Shown piece by piece: positions 10,299-20,944 of a stretch of 64,000 nt of DNA. Numbering within the stretch: the first letter of the stretch is position 1; every line of letters begins with the position of its first letter. The position numbers and the translations under genes were made by a program. The DNA lies in the NCBI RefSeq assembly GCF_024139115.2, contig NC_085140.1, forward strand, positions 433,751,240 to 433,815,239, given 5' to 3'. Below the pieces are notes generated by a model that had not been told where the DNA came from, made no database searches, and was given only the letters and a program-made list of their open reading frames with translations. Source of the stretch: Armigeres subalbatus. Taxonomy: Eukaryota; Arthropoda; Insecta; Diptera; Culicidae.

Positions 10299-10537
10299 AA
10301 TTCTCGGGTACTTATTCAAAAGGACGTATGTGATTTTGTAAACAATGTTTCAAACTTCGATTTATCCAATCTGATAGCACTCCCACGCAAACCATCACCA
10401 CAGACAGGTAGGGGAAGCCATCGGCTACCTGTTGGTGGTGGTGGTTTGCGTGAGAGTGCCATCAGATTGGACTAATCGACGTTTGAATCTTTGTTTACAA
10501 AATCACATAAGTCCTTTTGAATAAGTACCCGAGAATT
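10299..10537. mobile_element. Palindromic MITE (AATTCTCG ends)
   Basis: A 239-bp near-perfect palindrome. The left arm starts AATTCTCGGGTACTTATTC and the right arm ends with its reverse complement. Each arm is about 115 bp around a short centre near 10,420. The internal arms (TTTGTAAACAAA, CTCCCACGCAAACCA) are shared with the palindrome at 57,722-57,938. The outer ends resemble those at 11,669-11,827. It has no coding capacity. The superfamily is unassigned. Confidence 0.75.
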
Positions 10538-11164
10538 GTCGGCTCCGTGCTGCTCACGAAATTTCTGTAGCGGAATCATTCCGTGACCAGTCTATGTCCT
10601 ATATATTTGCACAGTACTTATCAGCAGCGTATTTAAGCTTTGAATCGGTTCATTAACTCTTCGTTTATCCAAACTAAAAAATCGAAACATATCACGGAAT
10701 TGCATTACAGTTGTTCCGTTCGAGCGAAATAAAAAACCTGTCAATGTTTGTTCATCGAATGCAGCCTGCAAGATACGATTGAGTCGGAGCCACAAGGAAC
10801 GCTGGAACAGAGGCATCTAAACATTAAAATAATAAGGGCAATATTCTACAGCTATCACCAAATGGAGATATAGGATATTGGATAGTGAACTATCTTTTCC
10901 TCAAGTATCTTCGTTAGTACCATCTAAAAAAACCTCGTAAAAAACCTCGCTTGAAAATAAAACTCGTAAATCCGAAAAATCCGTGTGTGTTAAATAAAGC
11001 GCTCGTTCGGAGAATTTCTGTATACCATATGCATAAGGGCTATTTGATGGTAAAAGGTCTGTAAATTTCTAAGAAAGAAGAAGGGAGAATTTAGAAGGAA
11101 GTATTTTGTCCATAATTTTTAGGCTGTAGTCCGATCTGGCATATTTTAACTATGAAACAATTCA
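10538..11164. other. No recognisable feature
   Basis: About 630 bp of AT-rich sequence between a MITE and a dead LINE fragment. I see no motif, repeat terminus or open frame of interest. Confidence 0.35.
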
Positions 11165-11668
11165 CCGTCGAATACAACTTGTCGGAGTAAATCGGTTAAG
11201 GATAAGTGCTCGAAGGATTAGGTACTTTGACTGAACATCCAACTCTCGTTGGATTGTTGCCACTAGCGCTCTGATCACTCTACCTTTGTAGATGACAGAG
11301 GTGTCATTAAGGAACAGAGACAGAATGCCGCCTTCTGAGTGTTCTGGCATGTCGCCCCGGGAGCTAATTGTTGATGATTTTCACCAGGTTGCAGCGTTGT
11401 AGTTTGTACGCTAGGCCGTCATGTCAAACATTGTCGAACGCCTTCTCGACATTGCGTAAGGCATGGCGGATGTGTTAGAGGCAGTTAGTGCGCTGTGCAT
11501 CGACCGCATCGGAAACCAGTCCTTGGTGGTGGCCTGATGTTTGTCGTCTTAGTAGCGCACTTTGAATTGGCCGCCTTAATTTTGCCACACTTATTGCAAC
11601 ACGGCTTAATACGGCAGTTCCGGGTGTCGTGCCGGAAGTTGAAGCAAATTGTGCATGACGTCGCGGAG
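11165..11668 (-). pseudogene. Jockey/Juan-like LINE fragment: ORF1 zinc knuckles fused to RT
   Basis: Read on the minus strand, 11,500-11,690 encodes two gag-type zinc-knuckle pieces, CTICFNFRHDTRNC followed by CCNKCG. These closely match the ORF1 knuckles of the Juan-like element at the right end of the window. Immediately downstream, at about 11,380-11,460, comes EKAFDNV-HDGLAYKLQR, a Jockey-clade reverse transcriptase motif. Endonuclease and most of RT are missing, so a large internal deletion joined ORF1 to RT. Stops and frameshifts are frequent. The 5' side is cut by the MITE at 11,669. It is a dead fragment. Confidence 0.7.
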
Positions 11669-11827
11669 AATTCTCGCTTAACTTTTCAAAAGGACCTAAG
11701 TAGCATTTTTTCATGATTTAATTTGAATAGCGCAATCAACAGAACAACATGAAAGCTATGCAGTATTCAAATCAATTCATGAAAAAAATGTTACTTAAGG
11801 TCCTTTTTAAAAAGTTCGGCGAGAATC
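11669..11827. mobile_element. Short palindromic MITE related to the 10.3-kb copy
   Basis: A 159-bp palindrome. The left arm is AATTCTCGCTTAACTTTTCA followed by an AAAGGACC motif and a run leading to TTCATGA. The right arm is the approximate reverse complement, ending CGAGAATC. The shared AATTCTCG terminus and CAAAAGGAC subterminal motif tie it to 10,299-10,537. It abuts the dead Jockey fragment and may have inserted into it. Confidence 0.65.
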
Positions 11828-12149
11828 GTTTGATATCGCCCCCAATCTACGATGGTATAATTTATAAAGCCGACCATTACGACCATTACCGACATTATTT
11901 AGATCAGCAAAGATCTGGAGAATTGCTTCTCGTCAATGAACACCATCGACATGTTTGGTTCCAAAAAGTTGAGGGCTACAGTTGGTGACAGAAAGCAGAC
12001 CAACGAGGTACGCCGAGTTCAAAAGAGTGATCCCTCTGTAAGTGGCACACTCTAGTTTGTGCCATTTCTAATAGATTTAGCATATTAGGCCATTCAACCA
12101 GTCAGTTTGCAGTCTTCATCCTCCTATATTTTTTCAATATTTTGGTAGT

Positions 12150-12560
12150 TCGATTGATGCAGCTGCTCACTTCCGAGTTTGAGAAGATCGACAGGAATCT
12201 CGTCCTTCCCAGCAGTTTTACAGCTCATGTAGAGCCTTTTTTACCTCATCCAGCGTCGATGGTCCCACAGCATGGCCTATACTAACTATGTCCATCCTGC
12301 CCCTTAATACACCATCGTATTCGCCGTTCAACAAATCTTCGAAATCTTGCTGGCTGCCACCAGAGTCTTGCAGCCTACAAATTCCGCTCTCGGTCATTGC
12401 ACATTTTCATTGCGGGCACTGGCGCCGTTTTATGTCCCACGCGTAAAACCTCCGCATATCGTTTCTATCCATGATTTCCTGCGCTTCAGCTGTCACTCTC
12501 TCTCTTCATGCTGTCTTTTCTTTCTGCGGTGGAATCGCTTCTCTTCTGCCCTTGTTATAC
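12150..12560 (-). pseudogene. RTE-clade LINE fragment between endonuclease and RT
   Basis: The minus strand encodes, with interruptions, QDFEDLLNGEYDGVL followed by TLDEVKKALHEL. This matches the linker that precedes reverse transcriptase in RTE-clade elements, where the same LLNGE and EV..AL..LKN..A.G.D blocks occur. Upstream, EIMDRNDMRRFYAW also fits. There are several stops and at least one shift. It is not the same copy as the RTE at 20.9-26 kb and is far more degraded. The 320 bp between it and the MITE at 11.7 kb show nothing I can identify. Confidence 0.6.
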
Positions 12561-13140
12561 TGTACCGTTCTATATTGCAACAGTGACAACAGTGACTAGC
12601 AGGGATCGTAATTCTCACTCATCCTCACGAGCAGAGAATGCTCCCTCATGCTGATTTTCACTGAAAAATTGGTTTGCGGAAAAGAAAAAAGGTGTGATGA
12701 AAGATAACCATTTCTCCCTCACCACCAGTGCCGCAAAAGTTGATTTGCTCGTTTTCTCACTCCTTTCTTCCTTTTCGTGCCATCACCAATTGCAAAAAGT
12801 GTAACCTTTATGGAACAAATAAGCTAATGCACACATGCAGTCGATGTGGTGGTATGGCTATAGTGACCGCATCCAATTGCCATTTTTGTTGATGCTCTAG
12901 GTTCGAATTCCGTTGCGGCATTTTTGTAATAACTTAACGAAAATTTTCGCGAATGGTGAGTAAGGCGTAAAAGTGATGAAACGAAAAAAGAAATTCATCA
13001 AGTAGGCACGATTTTCGCTTATCTTCTAGGTACGTTCTAAAGAAAATAAGGATGGGAGAATGATGTTTTTCACTACAAACTCCGACTCTCCTCCGACCTG
13101 GAAAACGCTTGATTTCGTCTCATCGAAAAGAAAAGTACAA
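12561..13140. other. No recognisable feature
   Basis: About 580 bp without a gene. It has weakly similar CTCACTCATCC and GGATGGGAGAATGATG stretches in inverted orientation at 12,610 and 13,050. The match is too poor to call an element. Confidence 0.3.
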
Positions 13141-13535
13141 AGGGGTCGTTCAACAATGATGTCACAGGTTTTAGGGCGGGAGGGGGTCTAAGATTTTGTG
13201 ATAGTACATATGTTAGGTATACAAAAAAGCGTGACAGACGGTGGAGGTGGGGTCTTTTTTTTTTTTTTTTACAAAGGAGAATGCATTTACACACTAACCC
13301 AGTACACGTGCATTGTAGTTGCCAAACTACCACACGGAAGTGTACTGGAGTATCGGGCTCGACCATTCCCCCAGGAACTACCTCCCAGTACTACTTCTGG
13401 GGGATGGCAGTACTAAACGTACTCGCTCATTATCGCTCACACAGGCACCCGTCCCATGCGAGACTGACTTGGGTGCTCGCACACCATTCACTCCATTTGA
13501 GTCTTACTTGGATGCTTTCCCGGGCGCTCCGCTGC

Positions 13536-14035
13536 CATGCCTCGAGGTGTCAATAGCGGTAACTGCCTGGGCCTACAGATATTACGCTACGACACTCCTG
13601 CCTCAGCACGAGCAGATCAATCACACCAGTGCCGAAGCAGACCACACGCTACCCTGCCGAAGCAGGGACACTCCCCATGCACCACATGTGCACAACTGTA
13701 GGTGTGTGGGTACAACCCACACCTACCCTGCCGCCGAAGCAGCTTCTCCAAAGACCATTCGCTCGATGTGACCCTTATTCGGGTGCTCACTCTAACACTC
13801 CACTGCCATGCCTCGAGGTGTCGATAGCGGTATGTAGGGTCCAATCAACGATACTACGCTACGACACTCCTACCTCAGCATGTGCAGTCCATACTCAGAT
13901 TTCTGCTGCGCTTCGAGGTGACAATAGCGGCGACGCGCTATGACACTCCTGCCTCAGCACAAACAGATCACTCACTTCCTGCCGAAGTAGCTCACGCGCT
14001 ACCCTACCGAAGTAGGGACACTCCCCATGCCAATT
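13536..14035. repeat. Irregular tandem repeats inside the retroposon
   Basis: The block CATGCCTCGAGGTGTCRATAG, then GCGG, recurs at about 13,536 and 13,806. A shorter version (CTTCGAGGTGACAATAGCGG) is at 13,912. Each is followed by a TACGACACTCCTRCCTCAGC block. A second motif, CTACCCTRCCGAAGYAGGGA, recurs near 13,650 and 14,000. The period is uneven at about 105-270 bp. Such tandem UTR repeats are known in some LINEs, but I cannot assign the family. Confidence 0.6.
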
Positions 14036-14134
14036 GGCACTCCCTGGGCTTGTGCTTTTGAAGCGGCACACAGTCGCTTTGATAGAGTCTGATTACGGGC
14101 ACTTGTGGTTTTTGGGAGGGATTTTAGCAGAACC

Positions 14135-14290
14135 CACTGCACGGCATGTGTATGGGGGACCTTTATGACAAAAAAAATGAGCATCGCCAAAACTTTCACC
14201 ACGTGAAAATATAGCTCTTAAGCTTTCATTTCGTGACTATTTGAAAAAAATCTACCGAGGGGTCTCGAACGACTTTTTTTTTCTCCCTGA
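14135..14290. repeat. Left arm of a 150-bp inverted repeat (partner 15,425-15,590)
   Basis: This arm contains ATGAGCATCGCCAAAACTTT, GTGAAAATATAGCT and AAAAATCTACCG. The reverse complement of 15,425-15,590 has the same blocks in the same order with scattered differences. The two arms enclose about 1.1 kb of AT-rich DNA. This could be a nested element with long inverted ends, or an inversion arising during retroposition. I cannot decide from the sequence. Confidence 0.55.
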
Positions 14291-14954
14291 AACGGATCTT
14301 TGTAGTTGGAAGACCAACCATTTAAAATGAGATTCCTGGATTTTATTATTCCAATAATCGTATATAAACTCAGGGGTACCGAAATTACCAAATTATAGTC
14401 TAAATTAATAGTTTGTTGGAGCTCAAGTGTCAAAGTGCATGACGAAGCCGAACTCGATATATTTATGTTATCCCCTGCAAACAGCTAAGAAAGGCTTGGA
14501 TGGAGATTATGCTCTGCATCGTCATCTTATGCACATATACACCCAATTCTTTCCCAAATATATACCAAAATTGAAAAAATCGTGCTGAAGGGATGTCTCT
14601 AATAAAATCTAAATTGCCTAAGAGTTCAGAAAAGTTAACCAGTAAACGAAAATCAATCTCCTGCCCTATGCATCAAATGCATTTTCTTCTAAAAAGACAC
14701 TTATTTTCATGACTCTTAGTACAACCACCAGACTTTGAAGTAATCGATTAGATTTACTTTTATTCATCTATCTAGTGGAAAAAATCTAGCTCAACAATGA
14801 TCAGAAGCGTAATTTAGAAAAGCTTTATTTATTAAGGCCCGTTAATATTTATAAAAACTCCATAGAATAAAATGTATTCCTTACTTTCAAAACCAAAAAT
14901 ATCTTTATAAAACCATCCCACATAGAAATGCCGAGGAAATGTCCAACCTAAACA

Positions 14955-15025
14955 TTTCCTAGACCGAACCGGGAATACAACTCAGCCACCTGCAGCATGG
15001 TCTTGGCATGCTTATCTCGGTAGGT
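14955..15025 (-). mobile_element. Feilai-like SINE fragment
   Basis: About 70 bp resembling the tRNA-related region of the Feilai copy at 41,375-41,670. It shares CCTAGACCG, GGGAAT and CAGCATGGTCTTG in order, read on the plus strand. It lacks the rest of the SINE and has no recognisable target duplication. Confidence 0.45.
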
Positions 15026-15750
15026 TAAAATAGTTTTATATTACATCTTGGAAATGTTATAAAAAATCATTAGGTTTTCAGAAACCGTTATATCTTGAAT
15101 GTCGGAATCCTGTCGTTTTTTGAGCTCAAACAATCAATTTGAAATTTCTCAATTATCTGGAATAATTTCTACGAATTCCGCTAATTTTCATTTAAATCCA
15201 AAAAGTATAAAATTGAAACTAAACAAACTCTGTTAAAAATATTAGTGGGTTCAACCCTTGCGAAGCAGTATGTTTGCTAGCCAAATGTTGAACTTAATAA
15301 TTTTGGCTCCGTCATGCTTTTCCATATTTGAGCCTTTTAAATTAGGTTCAAAATAAAAGAACATGAAGAATATTCATTCCTTGCATTTAATTCATGAAAA
15401 ATAGTTGAAAAAATAAATGACGAGTCAACTCGTGAGGGATTCTGGACCCCCCGGTAGATTTTTTTTTAAAATACCCAGGAAATGAAAGATAAGAAGCTAT
15501 ATTTTCACGTAGTTGAAATTTTAGCCATGCTCATTTTTTTGTGATAATATTGTTCTACTGAACACGCCGTGCACTGCTAAATCCCACCACGCCCAAGGCA
15601 GTTCTCCCTGACTCACAGACAGCTGGGGAGGGGTCGTCAAGCCCTTGGACATGGTCCATGCTGCCCTGCTGTCCCTGTCCCTGCTGCCTCAGGTGGAGGT
15701 GGGGTCTAGAAATCGCAAAAAGTAGTGGACGTCATACTTGAATCACCCAA

Positions 15751-17875
15751 AACCCTGGTGACTAGCATTCGACTCCTAATAGCATTTTTCTCGCCCGTCA
15801 CTCGCTGGCACTTCTCATCAAACCAACTTCGTTGGCGTCGCTGTACAGTGCCTCACATTTCCTGCGCTGTTGGAGTCATACGACCATAGAGTTCACACCG
15901 GGGTTGGTTACCCGATCTTGACTAAGGTTTCTTGTATCCCGGCCGGCACCAAGGGGAATAGCTGGGTAAGAGGCTAAAGGCCGCAAAATTGGGTCTATTT
16001 TAATCCTTCAGATACGCGAAGTACCAAAAAACTTAAAATAAATAGCAAATTTTTGTGAAATATCACCGAAATCTCAACCGCAAAACTGTACCGTAAATAA
16101 TTTTACGGATTTTCAGTGGTTTTGACAGTTGAACAAAGAAAAAATCGCGGAAAATCGGTGAAATATTTACCGAACAGTTCTACTGTTAAGATTTCGGTGA
16201 ATTGAAGTAAAATTCACCGAAATCTGTGAAATTATTTAAGTGTGATGGTGCGCCTTACCTAGCATTTGTCATGCCAAAGTGAAATAATATAAATATAATA
16301 AAGACACATATCATTATAAACAACACACAATGCACAAGCTGCGTAATTATACGTCACTTTTGCGTACATCCCGATTGGGCTGGACCTTCGAGTGTTATCA
16401 TTAGAATATCCTCGGTTCGAAACAAACGTGCTCAATACATATTTTTCAACTTTGTCGATAACAATTAGTCCAACTCATCTCCCGAAGGATCACCAAGTCT
16501 ATTCAAAAGCCAATTGTTATTGACTCATGTTCCAGCAGGATTCCATTATTTTACAACCAGAAACAAACCGAGATCTGCAAGATAGAAAATAATGATCTAC
16601 CGCTTTTGTAACGACCATAAATACGAACATACACGGTTTGTAAATGCGACTCGTCGCATTCGCATATAACATAACGAGACCAATATTGCGGCCGTAAAGT
16701 GTGGATGCCATTCGCGGACCTACAACGGATGGAAGTCGGTAATTTCACTATTTATGGCAAAAAGATGATGTAGCTGTGCTCTGCTTTTTTCTTCTCATCT
16801 CGGCTCCTCGCAAGCAGATGTATGCCTCCTGTCGGTTTGCGATTTGCGAATAGATGCCCCAACAAGAGCAGGCAGTTCGCATACGAGGCGGGCGCAGAAA
16901 GTCATGTTTTACGACAAGTGATCAGCAACGGTCCATATCCGAGTGCAATCGATGTTATATGATACCGAACCGCGCCGCGACCGCAGATCTGCGCACTGCA
17001 TTCGACTGCGATTATTGCGGCGACGACTCTGTGTAACCGAGTGGACAATAAATAATGAAATAGAAAGTTTTCTGCTTCCTTCCGCAGCGAAGCAATTAAA
17101 TTCCCTCCGAATGCAGCAGGTTGGTGCATCTCCGACGGCTTGCGGTCCAGAGATCGATCGGAATAGAGAGTGAAAACTGGTTCACCTGGTTCGGTGTGGT
17201 CAGTTCTAATTGAATCATGTCGTCCTACCTGGGAAGCCAAGAAAAGGAAGGCCTCTGGCCGCAGCGACGCTTTGGCGCGCAGTGGCGGGCTTCCCACTAG
17301 GTTCGATGGATGATAAACATTTATCTGGTCACTATTCCATCATTCAAGTTTATTCTAATTTTGCGTCCCACATTCGCACGATAAGATTGCATTTCTATAT
17401 AAACTTTCGATAATAATTTGATTGGCATGATATGACTTTCAGTAACGCATTTCGGTCACTGTGCGCAGCCGCGAGTGAATCGCTTCTTGATTGCGCGATA
17501 CGCCAATGCGCCCGCGGTGAAAATTCATTCATTAATCACGGCGTCCGTCCATAAGATGCTGGTCCCCCTCCGACTGGTCACACATGTGTCCGCGCGTAGA
17601 GTGCATCTGCTGCGGATGTGCATCTCGCGCTCGGTACCACACTCTGCCGTTGCATCCGACCCGAACAGGTTCCAGCGTTTACGCAAGAAGCTCCAGATCT
17701 GGCACCGTCTCACCACTTGGGGAGGCTGACGTCGATGCGGTGGCCCTTACCGACTCACTACCTACCGCTGCTGGTACGACTGTGTTTAGATAATAATTGC
17801 TTTTAAATGGTGGCACTTCCCCGAACCGAGATTACGATCATCACCTGCACGCGCACCCAGATTGATTGATTTAAT
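15751..17875. other. Unassigned sequence; partial inverted repeats near 16.05-16.25 kb
   Basis: No gene is recognisable. Around 16,060-16,240 the motifs CACCGAAATCT and AGATTTCGGTGAA occur in opposite orientation several times, suggesting a worn palindromic MITE. From about 16,850 to 17,800 the DNA is more GC-rich and looks single-copy in the window. Overlapping open frames on both strands there share no family motif, so I treat the segment as possible host non-coding DNA. Confidence 0.35.
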
Positions 17876-17939
17876 GGTGTTCGAAAATTGCTTCTTTGAA
17901 TATACACACCTATTCAAAGAAGCAATTTTCCGAGACACC
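17876..17939. ncRNA. Candidate pre-miRNA-sized hairpin, 64 nt
   Basis: A compact inverted repeat. GAAAATTGCTTCTTTGAATA (17,883-17,902) is perfectly complementary to 17,911-17,930 across an 8-nt loop. Beyond a small internal loop, GGTGT pairs with ACACC at the base (17,876-17,880 with 17,935-17,939), and a further TTAA/TTAA pair lies outside. The 64-nt length with a lower stem, upper stem and small loop fits an animal miRNA precursor. A perfect 20-bp stem is unusual for a miRNA and could instead be a small MITE remnant. Nothing shows that it is transcribed. Confidence 0.3.
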
Positions 17940-19086
17940 TGGTTAAACGTTATCCCATCTCCCAATCATACCTTCATCATCGTCAACGCAATCAACCGGC
18001 AGTGACAAAGCCAATTAATTGAAGTAATCGTAAATTCAAATTACTCTCGCGCACGATGAGCGATATGCCTGTAAGGACGGACCGGGCGTCTACCCCATCA
18101 CCAGGAAGACCCGGTAACCAACCTGCTTCACGTGGTACCATGCGAAGCGATGGACCCCCTGATTGCATTCTTCCTAGGAGTCATCGTAACTGAGCGCGAT
18201 CCCATCATAACAGAAGGTAGACTACGACATCGACCAGGCCCATCTTGTCCCATCTTGGCCCATCTTGTGGGTAATGATTGACTTTTGCTGTTTCTTTATG
18301 ATCGGAAAATTGGAACTACGGCAGAAATGATATGGAATGATAAATTTTCATCGGATTGTTTTGGTAGAAGAGCTTCTAGGAAAAATCAGATATATCATGA
18401 CACTCTGTTATTCTTCATAAGAAAGGATTTCAGCCGTTGACTGGTTCACCTTGTTGAGGAATTGAGGAATATGGAGAGGGTCCTTGAAGGTTATCCTAGT
18501 CGCTAACAAAATAATGGTTTCTGATAAATATAACAGGAATTATAGAAATATGCTCGCAGTTTTTGTCTTCAGTCTCTTGTCAAGTTATTATCGCCATTCT
18601 GTCATGGATGTCCAGTCCATGTCCATGAGATTAGTACAGTTTCATTTGTGCAGGTAAACCATCCATGGTCCCAGCAAATGTTACCTGTGGATTTGTATAG
18701 ATGGAAATAGTATCATGTCTTTCAGAAATAAAATTTGGAGTTTCTCACCGGTTTTATCGTTCAGAAGGGTGTCGTGAAGAGAGCCACCTGCTCCCTTCGA
18801 TCGGTTCGGTTCTTCTTCATAGGGAGCCGCTATCCTTTTAATTTTTCGAGCTAATAGCGTTCGGTTTTTATACAACTCAGTAGGCTAAGCTTCCCCTATG
18901 ATGTTCCTTAGCTAAGTTGTGACTTCAGTACCGGGTACGTTCCTTGCCTTCGTACCAGAGCATAAAATATTCACTTTCATGAAGACCATTCACTCCGACT
19001 TTTGACATTCGTGTTTTGATTATTCAAAACATAGAATGACTTACTCAGTTTACTTCTTCATCAATTCATTCAATTGATTATCACTG
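17940..19086. other. No recognisable gene
   Basis: About 1.1 kb with short unrelated frames only. A small direct repeat of CCCATCTTG near 18,240-18,270 is the only local structure I see. Confidence 0.35.
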
Positions 19087-19193
19087 CCCTAGCAGCACAC
19101 ATATTCCATATAGGTTACTGGAACTCATATGTGACCAGATTCAGTCGCAATTAAGTTGCTGCAACCAGATTTGCTTGACTTGTGCTGCTCGGG
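19087..19193. mobile_element. Small MITE (CCCTAGCAGCACA / TGTGCTGCTCGGG)
   Basis: A 107-bp element with terminal inverted repeats CCCTAGCAGCACA and TGTGCTGCTCGGG (one mismatch). The interior is GACCAGATTCAGTCGC-like. It is flanked by TG on both sides. The MITE at 51,112-52,117 also starts with CCC and has TG flanks, though the rest of the termini differ. No coding capacity. Confidence 0.6.
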
Positions 19194-20249
19194 TGAGTAT
19201 GGTAACTGCGCGCGAAAAAAACAAAATTAGCCTTGATTATATTGACATTTGACGCTATTTATTTAAATCATCAAAAATGTGTTCAGTTTTACGATTATTT
19301 AATAATTTGTGATATTCAAATAAATTCTCACTGACCCATATTCATTCTGAAAATTGACGGTGCAGAGCCGAATATGAATATGTTCAGAAGTGAAGTGACA
19401 AAGAAGGCCGATAGGCTTCATAAAAAATAATCGAATATTTACAGCTCTGCTTCGTACATACGTAATGCCTTCCGTGGCCTGAATTCACGGATTATGGTAT
19501 GATGCAGGGGTTAAAGCAACAATCAATATGAAACTGGTAATTTTTTGTGGTTCCTGTTTCGTATGTTATGAACGATATTCGGCACCCAGGAATGAAATCG
19601 TTGCTTCTCTACGTAATTTAGTGATGCCCCTTTAGAACAACAAATTTTGGAACTGCTGCCATAGCAGCATTTTTGAAAGTTGTTTTTTCTTCAAAACAAA
19701 AACAAACTATGAAGATAGAAGCTGTCGGAAGCTCGATCACACGAAAATTATAAATTAAGGCACAGAAAGTAGCATCAATGTTATTCTTGGATTATCTACT
19801 GGTTGCTAGAATCCAACCAAAAATACGCTGTAGATTTTAGATGATTATTTTTCCAGAGTTGGACACAGGACAGTTACGTGCCACGCTCCTTACTCTAAGG
19901 AGGGGAAGTAAGGACATTCAAGACAATCTGAAGATTATCCAACTGACTTTTGTGATACAATCCGCTCTGGTCCGTTAGCTTCAAATTGTTTTCTATCTCT
20001 CATGTGAAAACGTCCCAGAACATGGCACTCCCTGTCGGTCATCCACCAAACTAGTTTCTCCTTGCACAACCTTCTACCTTCCACGAATAGCAGCGGATCG
20101 GATTTATCCTTTAGACGTTGTTTATCACACAAGAGACTTAAAATACAGCTAAAAGTAGATTCCATAGTTTACATTCATTCATGCTCAACACATTTATTTC
20201 ACCTTATTATCAATTTTTTCTTCCCCACAAAATCAGTAATTTCACTACT
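19194..20249. other. Unassigned sequence with a weak dispersed repeat
   Basis: No gene. The stretch 19,535-19,710 (AATATGAAACTGGTAATTTT, CACCCAGGAATG, GCCATAGCAGCATTTT) resembles 33,245-33,430 in order and spacing, so both are probably worn copies of one dispersed element. The rest shows nothing I can assign. Confidence 0.35.
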
Positions 20250-20830
20250 CTTCTTTCATGTTTTTGGATCAGAAAGCGAAGTATGAATATAAAAGGGGCC
20301 ATTGACGTCTTTGACCGCTTGCAGGACTTTTCGATTACGTCAGCCTAACTTGTTGAAAGGATCATTCCAGTTTTAGTCCATTTTATATTCATACTCTACT
20401 TTCTGATACAAAACCATGAAAAATAGCCCTCGATCGACTGGATTCAGTTCGAAAACTAAAATATTCTCTTTCACAGGCTCTCTGGGGCAACCCGTAGGTC
20501 CAGGAAGCGGTCAGAGTCGTCAATGGTCCATTTCTTATTCATACTTCACATTTTGATTGAAACCTGTAAAAAAAAGCCGTCGAATGAGTGGTTTTGTTGC
20601 TAAAACTGAAATGTCTCCTTCAACAGTTTTCTCGAGGGCATTCCGTAAGTCCTGGAAGCGGTCACAGCACTCAATGGTCCATTTCATATTCATACTTCGC
20701 TTCCTGATCGAAAACCATGAGAAAAGCGCCGTCGAATGACTGATTTTGGTGCTAAAACTTTAATGTCCCCATTCACAGGTTCCCCGGGGCCATCCCAGCG
20801 AATCCAGGATCCGTTTATTCAATTGGTAGA
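20250..20830. repeat. ~150-bp tandem repeats, one copy inverted
   Basis: The motif TCCATTTYATATTCATACTT recurs at 20,377, 20,527 and 20,681, spaced by 150 and 154 bp. It is followed by AAAACCATGAAAAA and GCCGTCGAATGA-like blocks and a CAGGTTCCCCGGGGC-type block. An inverted copy of the same start lies at about 20,262-20,320 (GAAAGCGAAGTATGAATATA). It ends just upstream of the RTE LINE, but I see no proof that it is that element's 5' UTR. Confidence 0.65.
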
Positions 20831-20944
20831 CAATCTAACAAAAAGCAAGATTCAAATGAATTTGTAGCTTGACCCCTTTGATATGTATCGATCGGAACCG
20901 ATTATAAGGAAATGGCCATATCTCACTTGATTCTGGTCTTGGAA

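Larger units (their letters stand above)
13256..15691 (-). mobile_element. Poly(A)-tailed retroposon, minus strand, 16-bp TSD
   Basis: A 2,436-bp insertion flanked by GGTGGAGGTGGGGTCT at 13,240-13,255 and 15,692-15,707. The plus strand begins with a T run (13,255-13,270), which is a 3' poly(A) tail on the minus strand. The 5' end on the minus strand is near 15,691. These are hallmarks of LINE-driven insertion. I find no endonuclease or RT motif. Either it is a non-autonomous retroposon, or it is the 3' UTR of a LINE plus later insertions. It includes irregular tandem repeats and a large inverted repeat. Confidence 0.7.
13141..15750. mobile_element. MITE split by a retroposon (AGGGGTCGTTCAA ends)
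   Basis: The left half (13,141-13,255) and right half (15,708-15,750) together make a short element. Its ends are AGGGGTCGTTCAAC and GTCATACTTGAATCACCC, which are inverted repeats of each other. I recall similar GGGGTCGT...GTAAC-type palindromic repeats as common in insect genomes. The halves are separated by a 2.4-kb insertion flanked by a 16-bp duplication of MITE sequence, so the MITE is the older insertion. Confidence 0.6.

Noticed and set aside
16902..17297. 131-codon minus-strand frame as a host exon
   Set aside because: Chance frame in GC-rich DNA; competing frames of similar length overlap it and no conserved motif or splice context is evident.
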